In this document: positions 49,033 to 57,640 of the stretch, piece by piece | Position numbering within the stretch: position 1 is the first letter of the stretch | Layout of the letters: the number at the start of each line of letters is the position of its first letter | NCBI RefSeq assembly: GCF_001887595.1 | Contig: NZ_CP017480.1 | Span: forward strand, 2,260,001 to 2,324,000 | Reading direction: 5' to 3' | Origin: Luteibacter rhizovicinus DSM 16549 | GTDB taxonomy: Bacteria; Pseudomonadota; Gammaproteobacteria; Xanthomonadales; Rhodanobacteraceae | Length of the DNA stretch: 64,000 nt | Notes under the pieces: model-generated | Seen by the model: the letters and a program-made list of their open reading frames with translations, nothing else | Told to the model about the DNA's origin: nothing | Database searches by the model: none | Program-made: the position numbers and the translations under genes

Positions 49033-50079
49033 ATGCGTTACAAGCTTTTTGGTAAGCACACGGGTTTGCGCGTCTCCGAGCTGGTGCTCGGGACCGGCAG
49101 CTTCGGCACACGGTGGGGCCATGGCAGCGAGCCCGACGAGGCGAAGCGCATGCTCGATGCGTACGCCGACGCCGGCGGCAACTTCATCGATACCGCCGAC
49201 AGCTATCAGTTCGGCGAGTCGGAAGAGATTCTCGGCACGTTGCTGGTCGGTCGCCGCAACGAATTCGTCCTGGCCACCAAGTTCAGCCAGAGTGCCCAGG
49301 CTAACGCGGGTCTCCTGGTCACCGGTAACAGCCGCAAGGCCATGGTGGCCTCGCTCGATGCAAGCCTGAAGCGACTCGACACCGATCACGTCGATCTCTA
49401 CTGGGTGCATTACGCCGACGGCGTGACGCCCATGGAGGAAATCGTCCGCGGGTTCGACGATCTCGTGCGCGCGGGCAAGATCCTCTACGCCGGCTTGTCC
49501 GACTTTCCTGCATGGCGCGTGTCACGTGCGGCCACCATCGCCGAACTGCGTGGCAGCATCCCGATCGCCGGCCTGCAGGTCGAGCACAGTCTGGTAGAGC
49601 GCAGCACCGAGCAGGAACTGCTGCCGATGGGCGAGGCGCTGGGCCTGGGTGTGGTCGCCTGGTCACCGCTGGGCGGCGGCATGCTCACCGGCAAGTACCG
49701 CCAAGGTGAGCGTGGTCGTGCCGAAGGCTTCGGCGGGAGGGTCTTCCAGGCGGAAGACACAAAGCAGCGCACGGCGATTCTCGATGCCGTCATCGCGACG
49801 GCGGACGAGCTGGGTGTCACGCCGGGCGAGGTGGCTATCGCGTGGGTGGCGGCCAAGGGTGCGCTACCGATCATCGGTCCGCGCAGTGTGGCGCAGCTTC
49901 AGGCGAATCTGGCGGCGGTTAAGGTCGTCCTATCGCCCGACCAGCTTGCGCGACTCGACACCGTCAGTGCATTGCGGCCGGTCTTTCCGCATTCACTGCT
50001 CGAGGATCCCGCCAATCGCGATCGCATCTTCAGCGGCAAGCTCGCGCAGTTCGTGCCGCCACGCGAGCAAGTCGCCTGA
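49033..50079 (+). CDS. Aldo/keto reductase
   Basis: 348 aa NAD(P)H-dependent oxidoreductase. DTADSYQFGESEEILG holds the catalytic Asp and Tyr, LATKFS the Lys, and the YWVHYAD loop the His; GPRSVAQLQANLAAV is the cofactor-binding end. It is nearest to the YajO/YdjG-type AKRs. It follows the hydrolase by 59 nt and probably belongs to the same TetR-controlled unit, suggesting detoxification of a carbonyl or ester compound. Confidence 0.9.
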   Translation: MRYKLFGKHTGLRVSELVLGTGSFGTRWGHGSEPDEAKRMLDAYADAGGNFIDTADSYQFGESEEILGTLLVGRRNEFVLATKFSQSAQANAGLLVTGNSRKAMVASLDASLKRLDTDHVDLYWVHYADGVTPMEEIVRGFDDLVRAGKILYAGLSDFPAWRVSRAATIAELRGSIPIAGLQVEHSLVERSTEQELLPMGEALGLGVVAWSPLGGGMLTGKYRQGERGRAEGFGGRVFQAEDTKQRTAILDAVIATADELGVTPGEVAIAWVAAKGALPIIGPRSVAQLQANLAAVKVVLSPDQLARLDTVSALRPVFPHSLLEDPANRDRIFSGKLAQFVPPREQVA

Positions 50080-50100
50080 CCTGAAGGCAGGCCGGCTCTT

Positions 50101-50184
50101 TGTGGGAGCCGATTCATCGGCGATCCCGCGGCAGCGGGGCAGCGTATCGCAACCTGGCTTTCGCCGATGAATCGGCTCCTACAC
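50101..50184. repeat. REP inverted pair
   Basis: Forward and reverse elements both with GATTCATC-type arms and the CCCGC/GCGGG hairpin, between convergent genes. Confidence 0.92.
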
Positions 50185-50197
50185 AGAGCAAGCCGCG

Positions 50198-51196
50198 CTA
50201 GAGCGCCTGGTCGAGGGCTTTGTAAAAACGCTCGGGCGCTTCGATCATCGGTGCGTGGCCAAGGCCATCGAGCGGAATCAGCTTCGCGCCGGGAATGGTC
50301 GCCGCTGCTTCCTTACCCAGCTCGGCGTAGTTGCCAAGCGTGTCACGCACCGATGACGGCGCCGCATCCTTGCCGATCGCCGTCTTGTCGGCCTGCCCGA
50401 TGATCAGCACGGTCGGCACGCGGATGTTCGGGAACTCATGGACCACTGGCTGCGAAAAGATCATGTCGTAGGTGAGCGCACCCGCCCATGCGACCGTATC
50501 GCGGCCGCTACCCTCATACATGCCAGCCTGCATCACCGCCCAGCGGTCGTAGTCGGACTTCCACTTGCCGTCGTAGTAGCTCTTCAGCTGGTACGCGCGG
50601 ATGGTCGCGTACGAGGTCTTCAACTCGCTCGCATACCACTCATCCACGCTACGCCAGGGCACGCCCTTGGCCTGCCAGTCTTCCAGGCCGAGCGGATCGA
50701 CCAGCACCAGCTTCTCCACGCCCTGCGGGTACATCAACGCGTAGCGCGTGCCGATCATGCCGCCCATCGAATGCGCGACCACGGTGACCTTGTCCACGCC
50801 GAGGCTGGCGAGCAGGGCATGCGTGTTCGCCGCCAGTTGCTCGATGCCGTACTGGTAGCCACGCGGCTTCGACGATTTACAGAAGCCGATCTGGTCGGGA
50901 ATGACCACGCGATAGCCGGCGACACGCAGGTGCTCGGCGGTCGCCTGCCAATACGGGCCGCAGAAATTCTTGCCATGCAGAAGGACGACGGTGCGCCCGT
51001 TGGCCTTTTCCGGCTTGAGATCCATGTAGGCCATCTCGAGTGACTGGCCTTGGCTCGTCACCGGGAACAGCGTGACGGGGTAGGGGTAGTCGAGGTGTTC
51101 GAGTCGGGGGCCGAGGTCCTTGATCGTTGGCGTGTCGTCGGCGAGCAAGGGCGTGGCGATGCAGAGCAGGGCGAGGGCGATGAGCGTACGGCGCAT
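50198..51196 (-). CDS. Secreted alpha/beta hydrolase
   Basis: 332 aa from ATG 51196 with GGAG upstream. Signal peptide MRRTLIALALLCIATPLLA. Oxyanion motif VLLHGKNFCGPYW, nucleophile elbow AHSMGG and the histidine of LDGLGHAPMIE are intact. HGKNFCG is typical of a group annotated as proline iminopeptidase-like or epoxide hydrolase-like; the substrate cannot be called. It is not related by synteny to the hydrolase at 48.2 kb. Confidence 0.85.
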   Translation of the reverse strand: MRRTLIALALLCIATPLLADDTPTIKDLGPRLEHLDYPYPVTLFPVTSQGQSLEMAYMDLKPEKANGRTVVLLHGKNFCGPYWQATAEHLRVAGYRVVIPDQIGFCKSSKPRGYQYGIEQLAANTHALLASLGVDKVTVVAHSMGGMIGTRYALMYPQGVEKLVLVDPLGLEDWQAKGVPWRSVDEWYASELKTSYATIRAYQLKSYYDGKWKSDYDRWAVMQAGMYEGSGRDTVAWAGALTYDMIFSQPVVHEFPNIRVPTVLIIGQADKTAIGKDAAPSSVRDTLGNYAELGKEAAATIPGAKLIPLDGLGHAPMIEAPERFYKALDQAL

Positions 51197-51242
51197 GGGG
51201 GAGGCTCCGGTGCAGTCAGATTCCGACGATACCGCATGCACT

Positions 51243-51414
51243 GTGTGGGAGCCGATTCATCGGCGATCCCGCGGCAGCGGGCCAGGCTGTTGTAGGAGCC
51301 GATTTATCGGCGATCCCGCGGCAGCGGGCCAGGTTGTGGCAAGCACCCAATCGCCGCTGAAGCGGCTCCCACAAAGAGCTATCGCCGATGAATCGGCTCC
51401 TACATAAATCTTTT
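51243..51414. repeat. REP cluster, four elements
   Basis: Two forward REPs (51243 and 51292), each followed by the CCCGCGGCAGCGGG hairpin, then two reverse REPs, one with GCTGAAGC and one with GATGAATC core. Confidence 0.92.
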
Positions 51415-51453
51415 GCCATAATCGGGGCGTACGGGCTGAATCAGGGAACCATC

Positions 51454-51804
51454 ATGAGCGAATTCGAACCGCCGTCGCGCGAATACACGCGCCCGCCGAT
51501 GACGCGGGGCGTCGATCCTCAGCGCATGAACTGGCTTTGGCAGTTGATCCTGCAGTCGACCGATCTGGACCCCGACGAGGTGCGCGAGGCGCTGGTCGCC
51601 AGCGGCGTGGCGGCGACATCGAAGCGGCTGCACAGCTGGCAGGTGAGCGATCGCGACGACGCGTATTTCCCGCTGTCGATCGCGGAGCTGGAGCGGAATC
51701 TGCGTGCGGTGGTTGCGCTGAAGAAGCAGCGCGCCGATGCGATCGACGCGGCGGCCGATGCGGTAGTGGCGGATCAGATCGCCGATAGCGAGCCTGAGGC
51801 CTGA
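51454..51804 (+). CDS. Hypothetical protein, cytoplasmic
   Basis: 116 aa from ATG 51454 (in-frame sequence upstream is REP). Mostly helical: WLWQLILQSTDLDPDEVREAL, then a polar turn, then ELERNLRAVVALKKQRADAID. No signal or membrane segment. Faintly like DUF1456/YehS, not firmly recognised. Flanked on both sides by REP clusters. Confidence 0.65.
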   Translation: MSEFEPPSREYTRPPMTRGVDPQRMNWLWQLILQSTDLDPDEVREALVASGVAATSKRLHSWQVSDRDDAYFPLSIAELERNLRAVVALKKQRADAIDAAADAVVADQIADSEPEA

Positions 51805-51822
51805 GGTTCGCTTTGGCTGTTG

Positions 51823-52005
51823 TGTGGGAGCCGCTTCAGCGGCGATGGTGGGAGCCGATTCATCGGCGATCCCGCGGCAGCGGGCCAGGTTGAGGCAACC
51901 TGGCTATCGCCGATGAATCGGCTCCCACAGAGAGCTTTAGAGCATCGCCGATGAATCGGCTCCCACAGAGAGCTTTAGAGCATCGCCGATGAATCGGCTC
52001 CTACA
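51823..52005. repeat. REP cluster with a 38-bp tandem array
   Basis: Two forward REPs of different arm type, the CCCGC/GCGGG hairpin, then reverse REPs beginning at 51906, 51944 and 51982 with an exact 38-nt period and the same GAGAGCTTTAGAGC linker. It ends 3 nt before the stop codon of the M17 aminopeptidase. Confidence 0.93.
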
Positions 52006-52007
52006 AA

Positions 52008-53384
52008 TTACGAGTAGCGCTCGGACAGGAACCGATAGAACGCACGCAAGCCCTGCGCTTCACCACCGCGCGGATGGGCCGGGCGATCCGTGTCGTTCCA
52101 CGAGTACGTATCCAGGTGCATCCAGTTCTGCGTCTCGGGCACGAAGCGTTCGAGGTAGAGCGCGGCGGTGATGGCGCCGGCGTGGCGTGAGGGGCCGGCG
52201 TTGGCGAAGTCCGCCACGTACGACTCCAGCATGCGACGGTACGGACGCCACAGCGGCAGGCGCCACAGGGGGTCGCCGACGAGTTCCGCGGCGCCGATCA
52301 CGTGGTCGGCGAGCTGGTCGCGGTTGGTGAAGAGGGCGGGCAGCTCGGGGCCGAGCGCGACACGCGCCGCGCCGGTGAGCGTGGCGAAATCGACGATCAG
52401 ATCCGGTGCCTGCTCCACCGCGTAGGCGATGGCGTCGCAGAGCACCAGGCGGCCTTCGGCGTCGGTGTTGTCCACCTCCACGGTTTGACCCCCACGTGTC
52501 TTGATGACGTCGCCCGGGCGCATCGCGTTACCGGCGATGGCGTTCTCGACGGCAGGAACCAGCAAGGTGAGGCGCACCGGCAGGCGCGCCTGCATCACCA
52601 GGCCGGCGAGTGCGATGGCGTGTGCCGCGCCGCCCATGTCCTTTTTCATCCAGCGCATGCCGTCGGCCGGCTTGATGTCCAGGCCGCCGGTATCGAAGCA
52701 GACGCCCTTGCCGATGATCACCAGCTTGGGGTTGGAGTTCTTGCCCCAGGTCAGTTCGATCATGCGCGGCGGGCGATGGCTTGCGCGGCCGACGGCATGG
52801 ATGGTCGGGAAGTTCGCGGCGAGCAGTTCATCACCGACCCATTCCTGCACCTTCGCCTTGTGTTCGTCGGCGTGCGCACGGATGGCGGCGGAGAGATGTT
52901 CCGGGCCCATGTCTTCGGTGGGCGTATTGACCAGGTCGCGCACCTGGTTGGTCGCATCGATCACCGGCTGCACGGAGCGCAGCGTCGCCGCATCCACCAC
53001 CAGCTGTGCCGGCGGGCGCGCACGCGTGCGGTAACGATCGAAGCGATAGGCGCCGAGGGCCCAGCCGAGCGCGAGCAGGTCGCGGTCTTCGATGACGCTT
53101 TCTTCAGCCAGCTCGTACAGCCCTTCGGGCAAGCGCGAGGGCAGGGAGCCGAGGGCGGCGAGGGGATCGTTACGATCCACGCCGACGAGGACGCGGGCAA
53201 TCGCACCCTTGACGTCGGGCAGGACGAGGATCGCGCCCGGTGTCGCACGGTACGCTGTCGATACCAACCACTGGCGATGCGCCGGACCGAGCCGCGCTTC
53301 AGCGGCGACCATGCCTGCCACATCGACGGTCTCGATGGGGATGGCGACACGTTTTCCGGTCTTGCGTTCGATCAGCGGCGACAT
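52008..53384 (-). CDS. M17 leucyl aminopeptidase
   Basis: 458 aa cytosolic metallopeptidase removing N-terminal residues. The active site is clear: GKGVCFDTGGLDIKP, KKDMGGAAHA and NTDAEGRL supply the two-zinc ligands and catalytic lysine and arginine. Shorter at the N-terminus than E. coli PepA and more like the PepB or second-paralogue group. Last gene of a minus-strand run after the HAD phosphatase (69-nt gap). Confidence 0.92.
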   Translation of the reverse strand: MSPLIERKTGKRVAIPIETVDVAGMVAAEARLGPAHRQWLVSTAYRATPGAILVLPDVKGAIARVLVGVDRNDPLAALGSLPSRLPEGLYELAEESVIEDRDLLALGWALGAYRFDRYRTRARPPAQLVVDAATLRSVQPVIDATNQVRDLVNTPTEDMGPEHLSAAIRAHADEHKAKVQEWVGDELLAANFPTIHAVGRASHRPPRMIELTWGKNSNPKLVIIGKGVCFDTGGLDIKPADGMRWMKKDMGGAAHAIALAGLVMQARLPVRLTLLVPAVENAIAGNAMRPGDVIKTRGGQTVEVDNTDAEGRLVLCDAIAYAVEQAPDLIVDFATLTGAARVALGPELPALFTNRDQLADHVIGAAELVGDPLWRLPLWRPYRRMLESYVADFANAGPSRHAGAITAALYLERFVPETQNWMHLDTYSWNDTDRPAHPRGGEAQGLRAFYRFLSERYS

Positions 53385-53453
53385 CAGGCCTCCCGTGCCT
53401 CGCGGTCGTTGGCAACCGCGTCAATGGAATGGTGCAATCGGTAGGCCGCTATT

Positions 53454-54152
53454 CTAACTGTCCGTCAGCGCCGACGCTTCTACCCAATCGGCTAAATGAG
53501 TCATGTCAGGGAATTCCAGGTCGGGCGCAGGTCCATGCGACCAGGCCTCACCCGTGCGATTGAGCCAGACCGTGCGCAACCCGGCCTCACGCGCACCCAC
53601 CACGTCGAGCAGGGGATCGTCGCCGACATGCAGGATGTCGGCCGGCGCGATGCCCAGGGCCTCGGCGGCCGCCAGGAAAATGCGGGCATCCGGCTTGGCC
53701 ACGCCCAGTCCACCCGCACTGATTCGGGTATGGAAGAGGTGGTGCAGGCCGATGATCTCCAGATCCGCATTGCCGTTGGAGATGCTGACGATCGGCACGC
53801 GGTGCGCGATGCGCTCCAGGGCCGGCAAGCTGTCGGGGTAGAGCTCCACATTATTGCGAGCGGCGTAGTAGAGCCGCCACAGCTCATCCACCGGGGCATC
53901 GTCGATGCCGCAGTGTGCGAAGGCGGCGCGGATGGTCATCCGGCGCTGCTCGCTGAAATCGTGGGAAAGATGGGTGTTGTCGCGGGCGATCTGCTCGCGA
54001 AGCTCACGCATGGCCTCGATCGGCCATGCGTTTGCGACATCGGGATGGTGTTGCCTGAGCCAGCGGTCGACGACGTGCTCGGCCTCGATCAGGGCCGGAA
54101 GAACCGGCCACAGGGTGTCGTCGAGGTCGAGCGAGACGGCGCGGACGGCCAT
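53454..54152 (-). CDS. HAD-superfamily phosphatase (YigB-like)
   Basis: 232 aa. Motif I LDLDDTLWP holds the nucleophile aspartate, motif II is SISNGN, motif III AKPDARIF, motif IV VGDDPLLD. Resembles YigB, which in E. coli dephosphorylates the flavin intermediate 5-amino-6-(5-phosphoribitylamino)uracil; that role is inference. It begins 5 nt after the gene upstream, so translation is probably coupled. Confidence 0.85.
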   Translation of the reverse strand: MAVRAVSLDLDDTLWPVLPALIEAEHVVDRWLRQHHPDVANAWPIEAMRELREQIARDNTHLSHDFSEQRRMTIRAAFAHCGIDDAPVDELWRLYYAARNNVELYPDSLPALERIAHRVPIVSISNGNADLEIIGLHHLFHTRISAGGLGVAKPDARIFLAAAEALGIAPADILHVGDDPLLDVVGAREAGLRTVWLNRTGEAWSHGPAPDLEFPDMTHLADWVEASALTDS

Positions 54153-54157
54153 GGGGC

Positions 54158-55657
54158 TCAGCGTGCGCTGACCTTGAGCACCTGACCGGCGTGGACGTTG
54201 TTGTCCTTAAGGCCGTTCATGGCGCGCAGCTGGTTCACGTCCACTGCGTTCTTCTTGGCGATCGAGTACAGCGTGTCACCGGCCGACACCTTGTAGGTGT
54301 GCGACGCGGCGGCGGCGGGCTTCGACGCGGCCTTGGCGACCGCGGCCTTGGCTTCCGGCTTGGCGGCCGGGGCCGGCTTGGCCTCGGTCACCTTGGGCGT
54401 GGCGATCTTGGTCGACTTCTCGGAGCTGTCGATCGGGGCGGCCGGCTTCGCAGCCAGCTTGCCCTTCACCACCACGGCATCCGCCAGGACCTTGGCGAAC
54501 TTGCCGCCGGCCTTGGCGTTGTCGGAGGCCGTGAAGGCTTCCGAGCGGACGCCGGAGAAGCCCATGTGCGCCGAGGTGCTGACGCTGGCGACCACCTTGG
54601 CGAACTGCGACGGCTCGGCGGCAGCAGCGGCGACCGAGGCCTTGGCCTCTTTCGCGGCCTTGCCGCCCTTGCCCTTCGTCTCGGCCTTGGCCACGGCGAC
54701 TTCCTTCGCGGCTTCCGCCGGAGCGGCAGCAGCGACGGTCGGCGCGGTGGTCATCGCCTGGCCCACGTTGGCACGCGTGCCGACGGTGGACGCGATCGTG
54801 GCGCGGCGAGCGGCATCGCCTGCAGCGAGCGAGGCGCCATCGGCGTACGGCACGAGGCTGTGCGAGCGGAGCAGGGAGCTACCGGTGCTCGAGGTCACGA
54901 AGGCAAGGAATTCCTTGATCTCGGCGGCCTTCGGATTGGTGTCGTTGGTAACCAGGTAGATCTCGGAGTACAGCACGTAGGCGCCGCTCGCGACGGTCGA
55001 GGCCGACGGCGTGACGCCATCGATCTGCAGGATCTTCACCTTCTTGTTCGAGGCCACGCCCGCAAGCGTCGTCGCGCCCAGGCCCTGCTTGTCGAGGGTC
55101 ACGCCCTCTTCGAGCTTGGCCACGTTGACGTAGAGACGCGGAGCGGCGACGGGCTGGTTGCCGCGTCCGAACAGCAGGCGACGCATGCTGTATTCCACAC
55201 CATCGGCCGGGCTGGCCACGGCGTAGAGGTTGATCGGCTGGTCGGCGCCGCCCAGATCCTTCCAGTTGGTGATGTGCCCCATGTAGATCTCATGGAGCTG
55301 CTTGAGCGTGATGTTGCTCACCGGGTTGGACGGGTAGGTGACCATCACCAGGGCGTCCCATGCCACGGGGGTGAAGGTCAGCGACTGCTCGGCCGCGCCG
55401 ACGGCAGGACGCGCGGAGCCGGCGATATCCGCCGTGCCCTTGACGACAGCGTCGATACCGGAGGCCGTATTGAAGGGCTGCAGTTCGAACTTGCCCTTGC
55501 CGGATTTCTCCCAGGCCTTGGCGACGTCGATGACCACGCCGCGCGCGGTGGTGATATCGCCACGCCACACGAGGGCGGTATCGGCGGCGAAAAGGGTTGC
55601 AGAGGCGCTAAGGCCGATCAGCGTGGCGGTAAACAGTCGCGCAAGACGGAGAGACAT
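54158..55657 (-). CDS. PstS-like substrate-binding domain fused to LysM
   Basis: 499 aa from ATG 55657. Signal peptide (LFTATLIGLSASATLFA), then a periplasmic-binding-protein fold of the phosphate-binding type (GTADIAGSARPAV, ITLKQLHEIYMGHITNWKDLGG, SGAYVLYSEIYLVTN) to about residue 290. About 160 alanine/lysine-rich residues follow, then a C-terminal LysM domain (YKVSAGDTLYSIAKKN). No pstCAB genes are near, so transport is doubtful; LysM suggests anchoring to peptidoglycan. A cell-wall-attached phosphate-binding or scaffolding role is inference. Confidence 0.82.
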   Translation of the reverse strand: MSLRLARLFTATLIGLSASATLFAADTALVWRGDITTARGVVIDVAKAWEKSGKGKFELQPFNTASGIDAVVKGTADIAGSARPAVGAAEQSLTFTPVAWDALVMVTYPSNPVSNITLKQLHEIYMGHITNWKDLGGADQPINLYAVASPADGVEYSMRRLLFGRGNQPVAAPRLYVNVAKLEEGVTLDKQGLGATTLAGVASNKKVKILQIDGVTPSASTVASGAYVLYSEIYLVTNDTNPKAAEIKEFLAFVTSSTGSSLLRSHSLVPYADGASLAAGDAARRATIASTVGTRANVGQAMTTAPTVAAAAPAEAAKEVAVAKAETKGKGGKAAKEAKASVAAAAAEPSQFAKVVASVSTSAHMGFSGVRSEAFTASDNAKAGGKFAKVLADAVVVKGKLAAKPAAPIDSSEKSTKIATPKVTEAKPAPAAKPEAKAAVAKAASKPAAAASHTYKVSAGDTLYSIAKKNAVDVNQLRAMNGLKDNNVHAGQVLKVSAR

Positions 55658-55801
55658 GGACGGCAAGAACCTCGGGACGGAAGCGGGGTTGGGCATTGGG
55701 GCGCAATTGTGGGCTATTGAAGGCCTCGGCGCACCCTTTGACGTCAATCGGCATCCTGCCGGTGGGAAACAGAACGTAGGCTGTCGGGGGATTGTGGCAT
55801 T

Positions 55802-55902
55802 GCGGCAAGAGCATCGCATGGCGGCAAGAGCATCGCCGATGAATCGGCTCCCACACAGAGCCGGTAGCTCTGCTCTATGTGGGAGCCGCTTCATCGGCGA
55901 TA
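55802..55902. repeat. REP pair with 19-nt edge duplication
   Basis: GCGGCAAGAGCATCGC recurs at 55802 and 55821, the second copy continuing into a reverse REP (55832-55855). A forward REP at 55878-55902 has mismatched arms GCCGCT...ATCGGC, a hybrid of the two common types. Confidence 0.85.
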
Positions 55903-55904
55903 GC

Positions 55905-57275
55905 CTACAAAACCGCGTAATACACACTCCCATCACGAACCACCGTCAAAAGCAGCTGCCCCCCAGAAGCCCCAGCCCCCAACGGCAACCCCTTCACCGA
56001 CACCACCTTCCTCTGCTGCACCCCCACCACCACATCCCCATCCTTCAACCCCGCCGAAGCCGCCACCGACCCACGCTTCACCCCACCCAACACCACACCA
56101 AACAAGCCACCCGCTTTCTGATCCGCCGTGAGATCGCTCAAGGTCACGCCCGCCAACCGCGGATCCACCTTCCCGCCATCGACCGACGCGATAGCCACGG
56201 CGGCAATCGTCGCCTCCACATCGCGCGACGCGCCCTCGCGCTGCACCGACAGCTTCACCTTCGCGCCCAGCGGCAACAGGCCTTCCGTATTCCGCACATC
56301 CTGCGCCGAGCGCACCGCCTTCCCATCGATCGCGGTCAGCACGTCACCCGTCTGCAAGCCCGCGCCATCGGCCGGCGAGCCCTCATTGATACGCGTCACC
56401 ACGGCGCCATTGCTGTCCTTCAGTCGCAGCGCCTGGGCGATGCGCGGCGTGATGTCCTGCACCTCCACACCGAGGTTGCCGCGTCGCACCTTGCCGTAAG
56501 ACAGCAGCTGCTTCATTACGCCGGTCGCCAGATCCGTCGGGATGGCGAAGCCGATGCCAACATTGCCGCCGGACGGCGTGAAGATCATCGAGTTGATGCC
56601 GACCAGTTCGCCGCGCAGGTTCACCAGCGCGCCGCCGGAGTTGCCGGGATTGATCGAGGCGTCGGTCTGGATGAAGTTCTGAAAGCCCTTGCCCAGGCCG
56701 GAACGACCCAGCGCCGAGACCATGCCCGATGTCGCCGTCTGCCCAAGACCGAAGGGATCGCCCACAGCAACTACGAAATCACCCACGCGCAACGCGGAAG
56801 AATCCGCGATCGGCAAGGCCTGCAAGCGCTCGGCGGGAATCTGCAGCACCGCCACATCGGTCTCCGGATCGCTGCCGAGCAGCTTCGCCTTGAAGTCGCG
56901 ACCATCCTGCAGCGTCACCGTGATATCGTCCGCGCCCCCCACGACATGGTGATTGGTCAAGACGTAGCCCTTTTCGGCATCGATGACCACGCCCGAGCCC
57001 AGGCTCTGCTCCACACGTTCGCGCGGAACACCCTGGTTGCCGAACAACTGGCGGAACACCGGATCGTCGTAATAGGGATTGCGGGTGCGCACGCGGGTCT
57101 TCGTGGAGATGTTCACGACGGCCGGTGTGACCTTCGCCAGCATCGGTGCCAATGAAGGCATCGGCTGACCGTCGATGGACGGCGGAAGGCCGGCAAACGC
57201 GGGCGAGGCCAGGGCAAAACCCAGGGCAGCGACCAGGGAAAAAATCTTAGTTCGCCGATATGCGCTGGCGGTCAT
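55905..57275 (-). CDS. degQ: Periplasmic serine protease/chaperone, DegQ/DegP family
   Basis: 456 aa from ATG 57275, with AAGGAG seven nt before it. Signal peptide ends at ASPAFA. Trypsin-like domain with triad His in TNHHVVGG, Asp in ETDVAVLQI and Ser in INPGNSGGALV, followed by two PDZ domains (NLGVEVQDITPRIAQAL and the C-terminal GVVLGGVKRGSVAASAG). Degrades or refolds envelope proteins. DegQ and DegP are not told apart here. Transcribed away from nrdJ; next downstream is the PstS-like/LysM gene after a REP pair. Confidence 0.92.
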   Translation of the reverse strand: MTASAYRRTKIFSLVAALGFALASPAFAGLPPSIDGQPMPSLAPMLAKVTPAVVNISTKTRVRTRNPYYDDPVFRQLFGNQGVPRERVEQSLGSGVVIDAEKGYVLTNHHVVGGADDITVTLQDGRDFKAKLLGSDPETDVAVLQIPAERLQALPIADSSALRVGDFVVAVGDPFGLGQTATSGMVSALGRSGLGKGFQNFIQTDASINPGNSGGALVNLRGELVGINSMIFTPSGGNVGIGFAIPTDLATGVMKQLLSYGKVRRGNLGVEVQDITPRIAQALRLKDSNGAVVTRINEGSPADGAGLQTGDVLTAIDGKAVRSAQDVRNTEGLLPLGAKVKLSVQREGASRDVEATIAAVAIASVDGGKVDPRLAGVTLSDLTADQKAGGLFGVVLGGVKRGSVAASAGLKDGDVVVGVQQRKVVSVKGLPLGAGASGGQLLLTVVRDGSVYYAVL

Positions 57276-57419
57276 GCAGGAACTCCTTGTTTGCTGGCTG
57301 AAACAGGCCAATCGACGCGTAAGACCACCGTCTTCGCGCCGAGTTTCAACCCGTGAGACAGCGATCACCGACACTTTACTTCGGGCCTCTCCGGGATTAA
57401 GGTTCACTCCGGTCGTAAC

Positions 57420-57433
57420 CACAACATCTTGTG
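57420..57433. promoter_or_regulatory. NrdR-box-like palindrome upstream of nrdJ
   Basis: CACAACATCTTGTG, inverted repeat CACAA-NNNN-TTGTG, similar in layout to NrdR boxes. A second palindrome AGCAC-TG-GTGCT lies at 57456-57467, centre-to-centre 35 bp, and TTGCGT-CA-ACGCAA at 57581-57594. The 365-bp gap to nrdJ (57276-57640) shows no gene and no B12-box riboswitch motif. Confidence 0.5.
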
Positions 57434-57640
57434 TTCCCAGGCTGACTTGTTACCTAGCACTGGTGCTGCGGTTAGGCAGGTTCATGCTTCAAACCATCGT
57501 CGGCAAAGGCTTTTTAGCCATGCGGGCGAGGGGGCTAAGGATGGTCGGCAGAAGCTCCGGGGGGAGAGCTGTCGAGGTGGTTGCGTCAACGCAAGCCAAT
57601 AAGAGGCCTACAAGGGCCTAGACTCGAGGACGACACATAC

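Noticed and set aside
54191-55720. 509-aa plus-strand Gly/Arg-rich frame
   Set aside because: Antisense to the PstS-like/LysM gene, whose signal peptide and domains are unmistakable.
57276-57640. Cobalamin riboswitch before nrdJ
   Set aside because: No B12-box motif or expected conserved stems could be found by eye.
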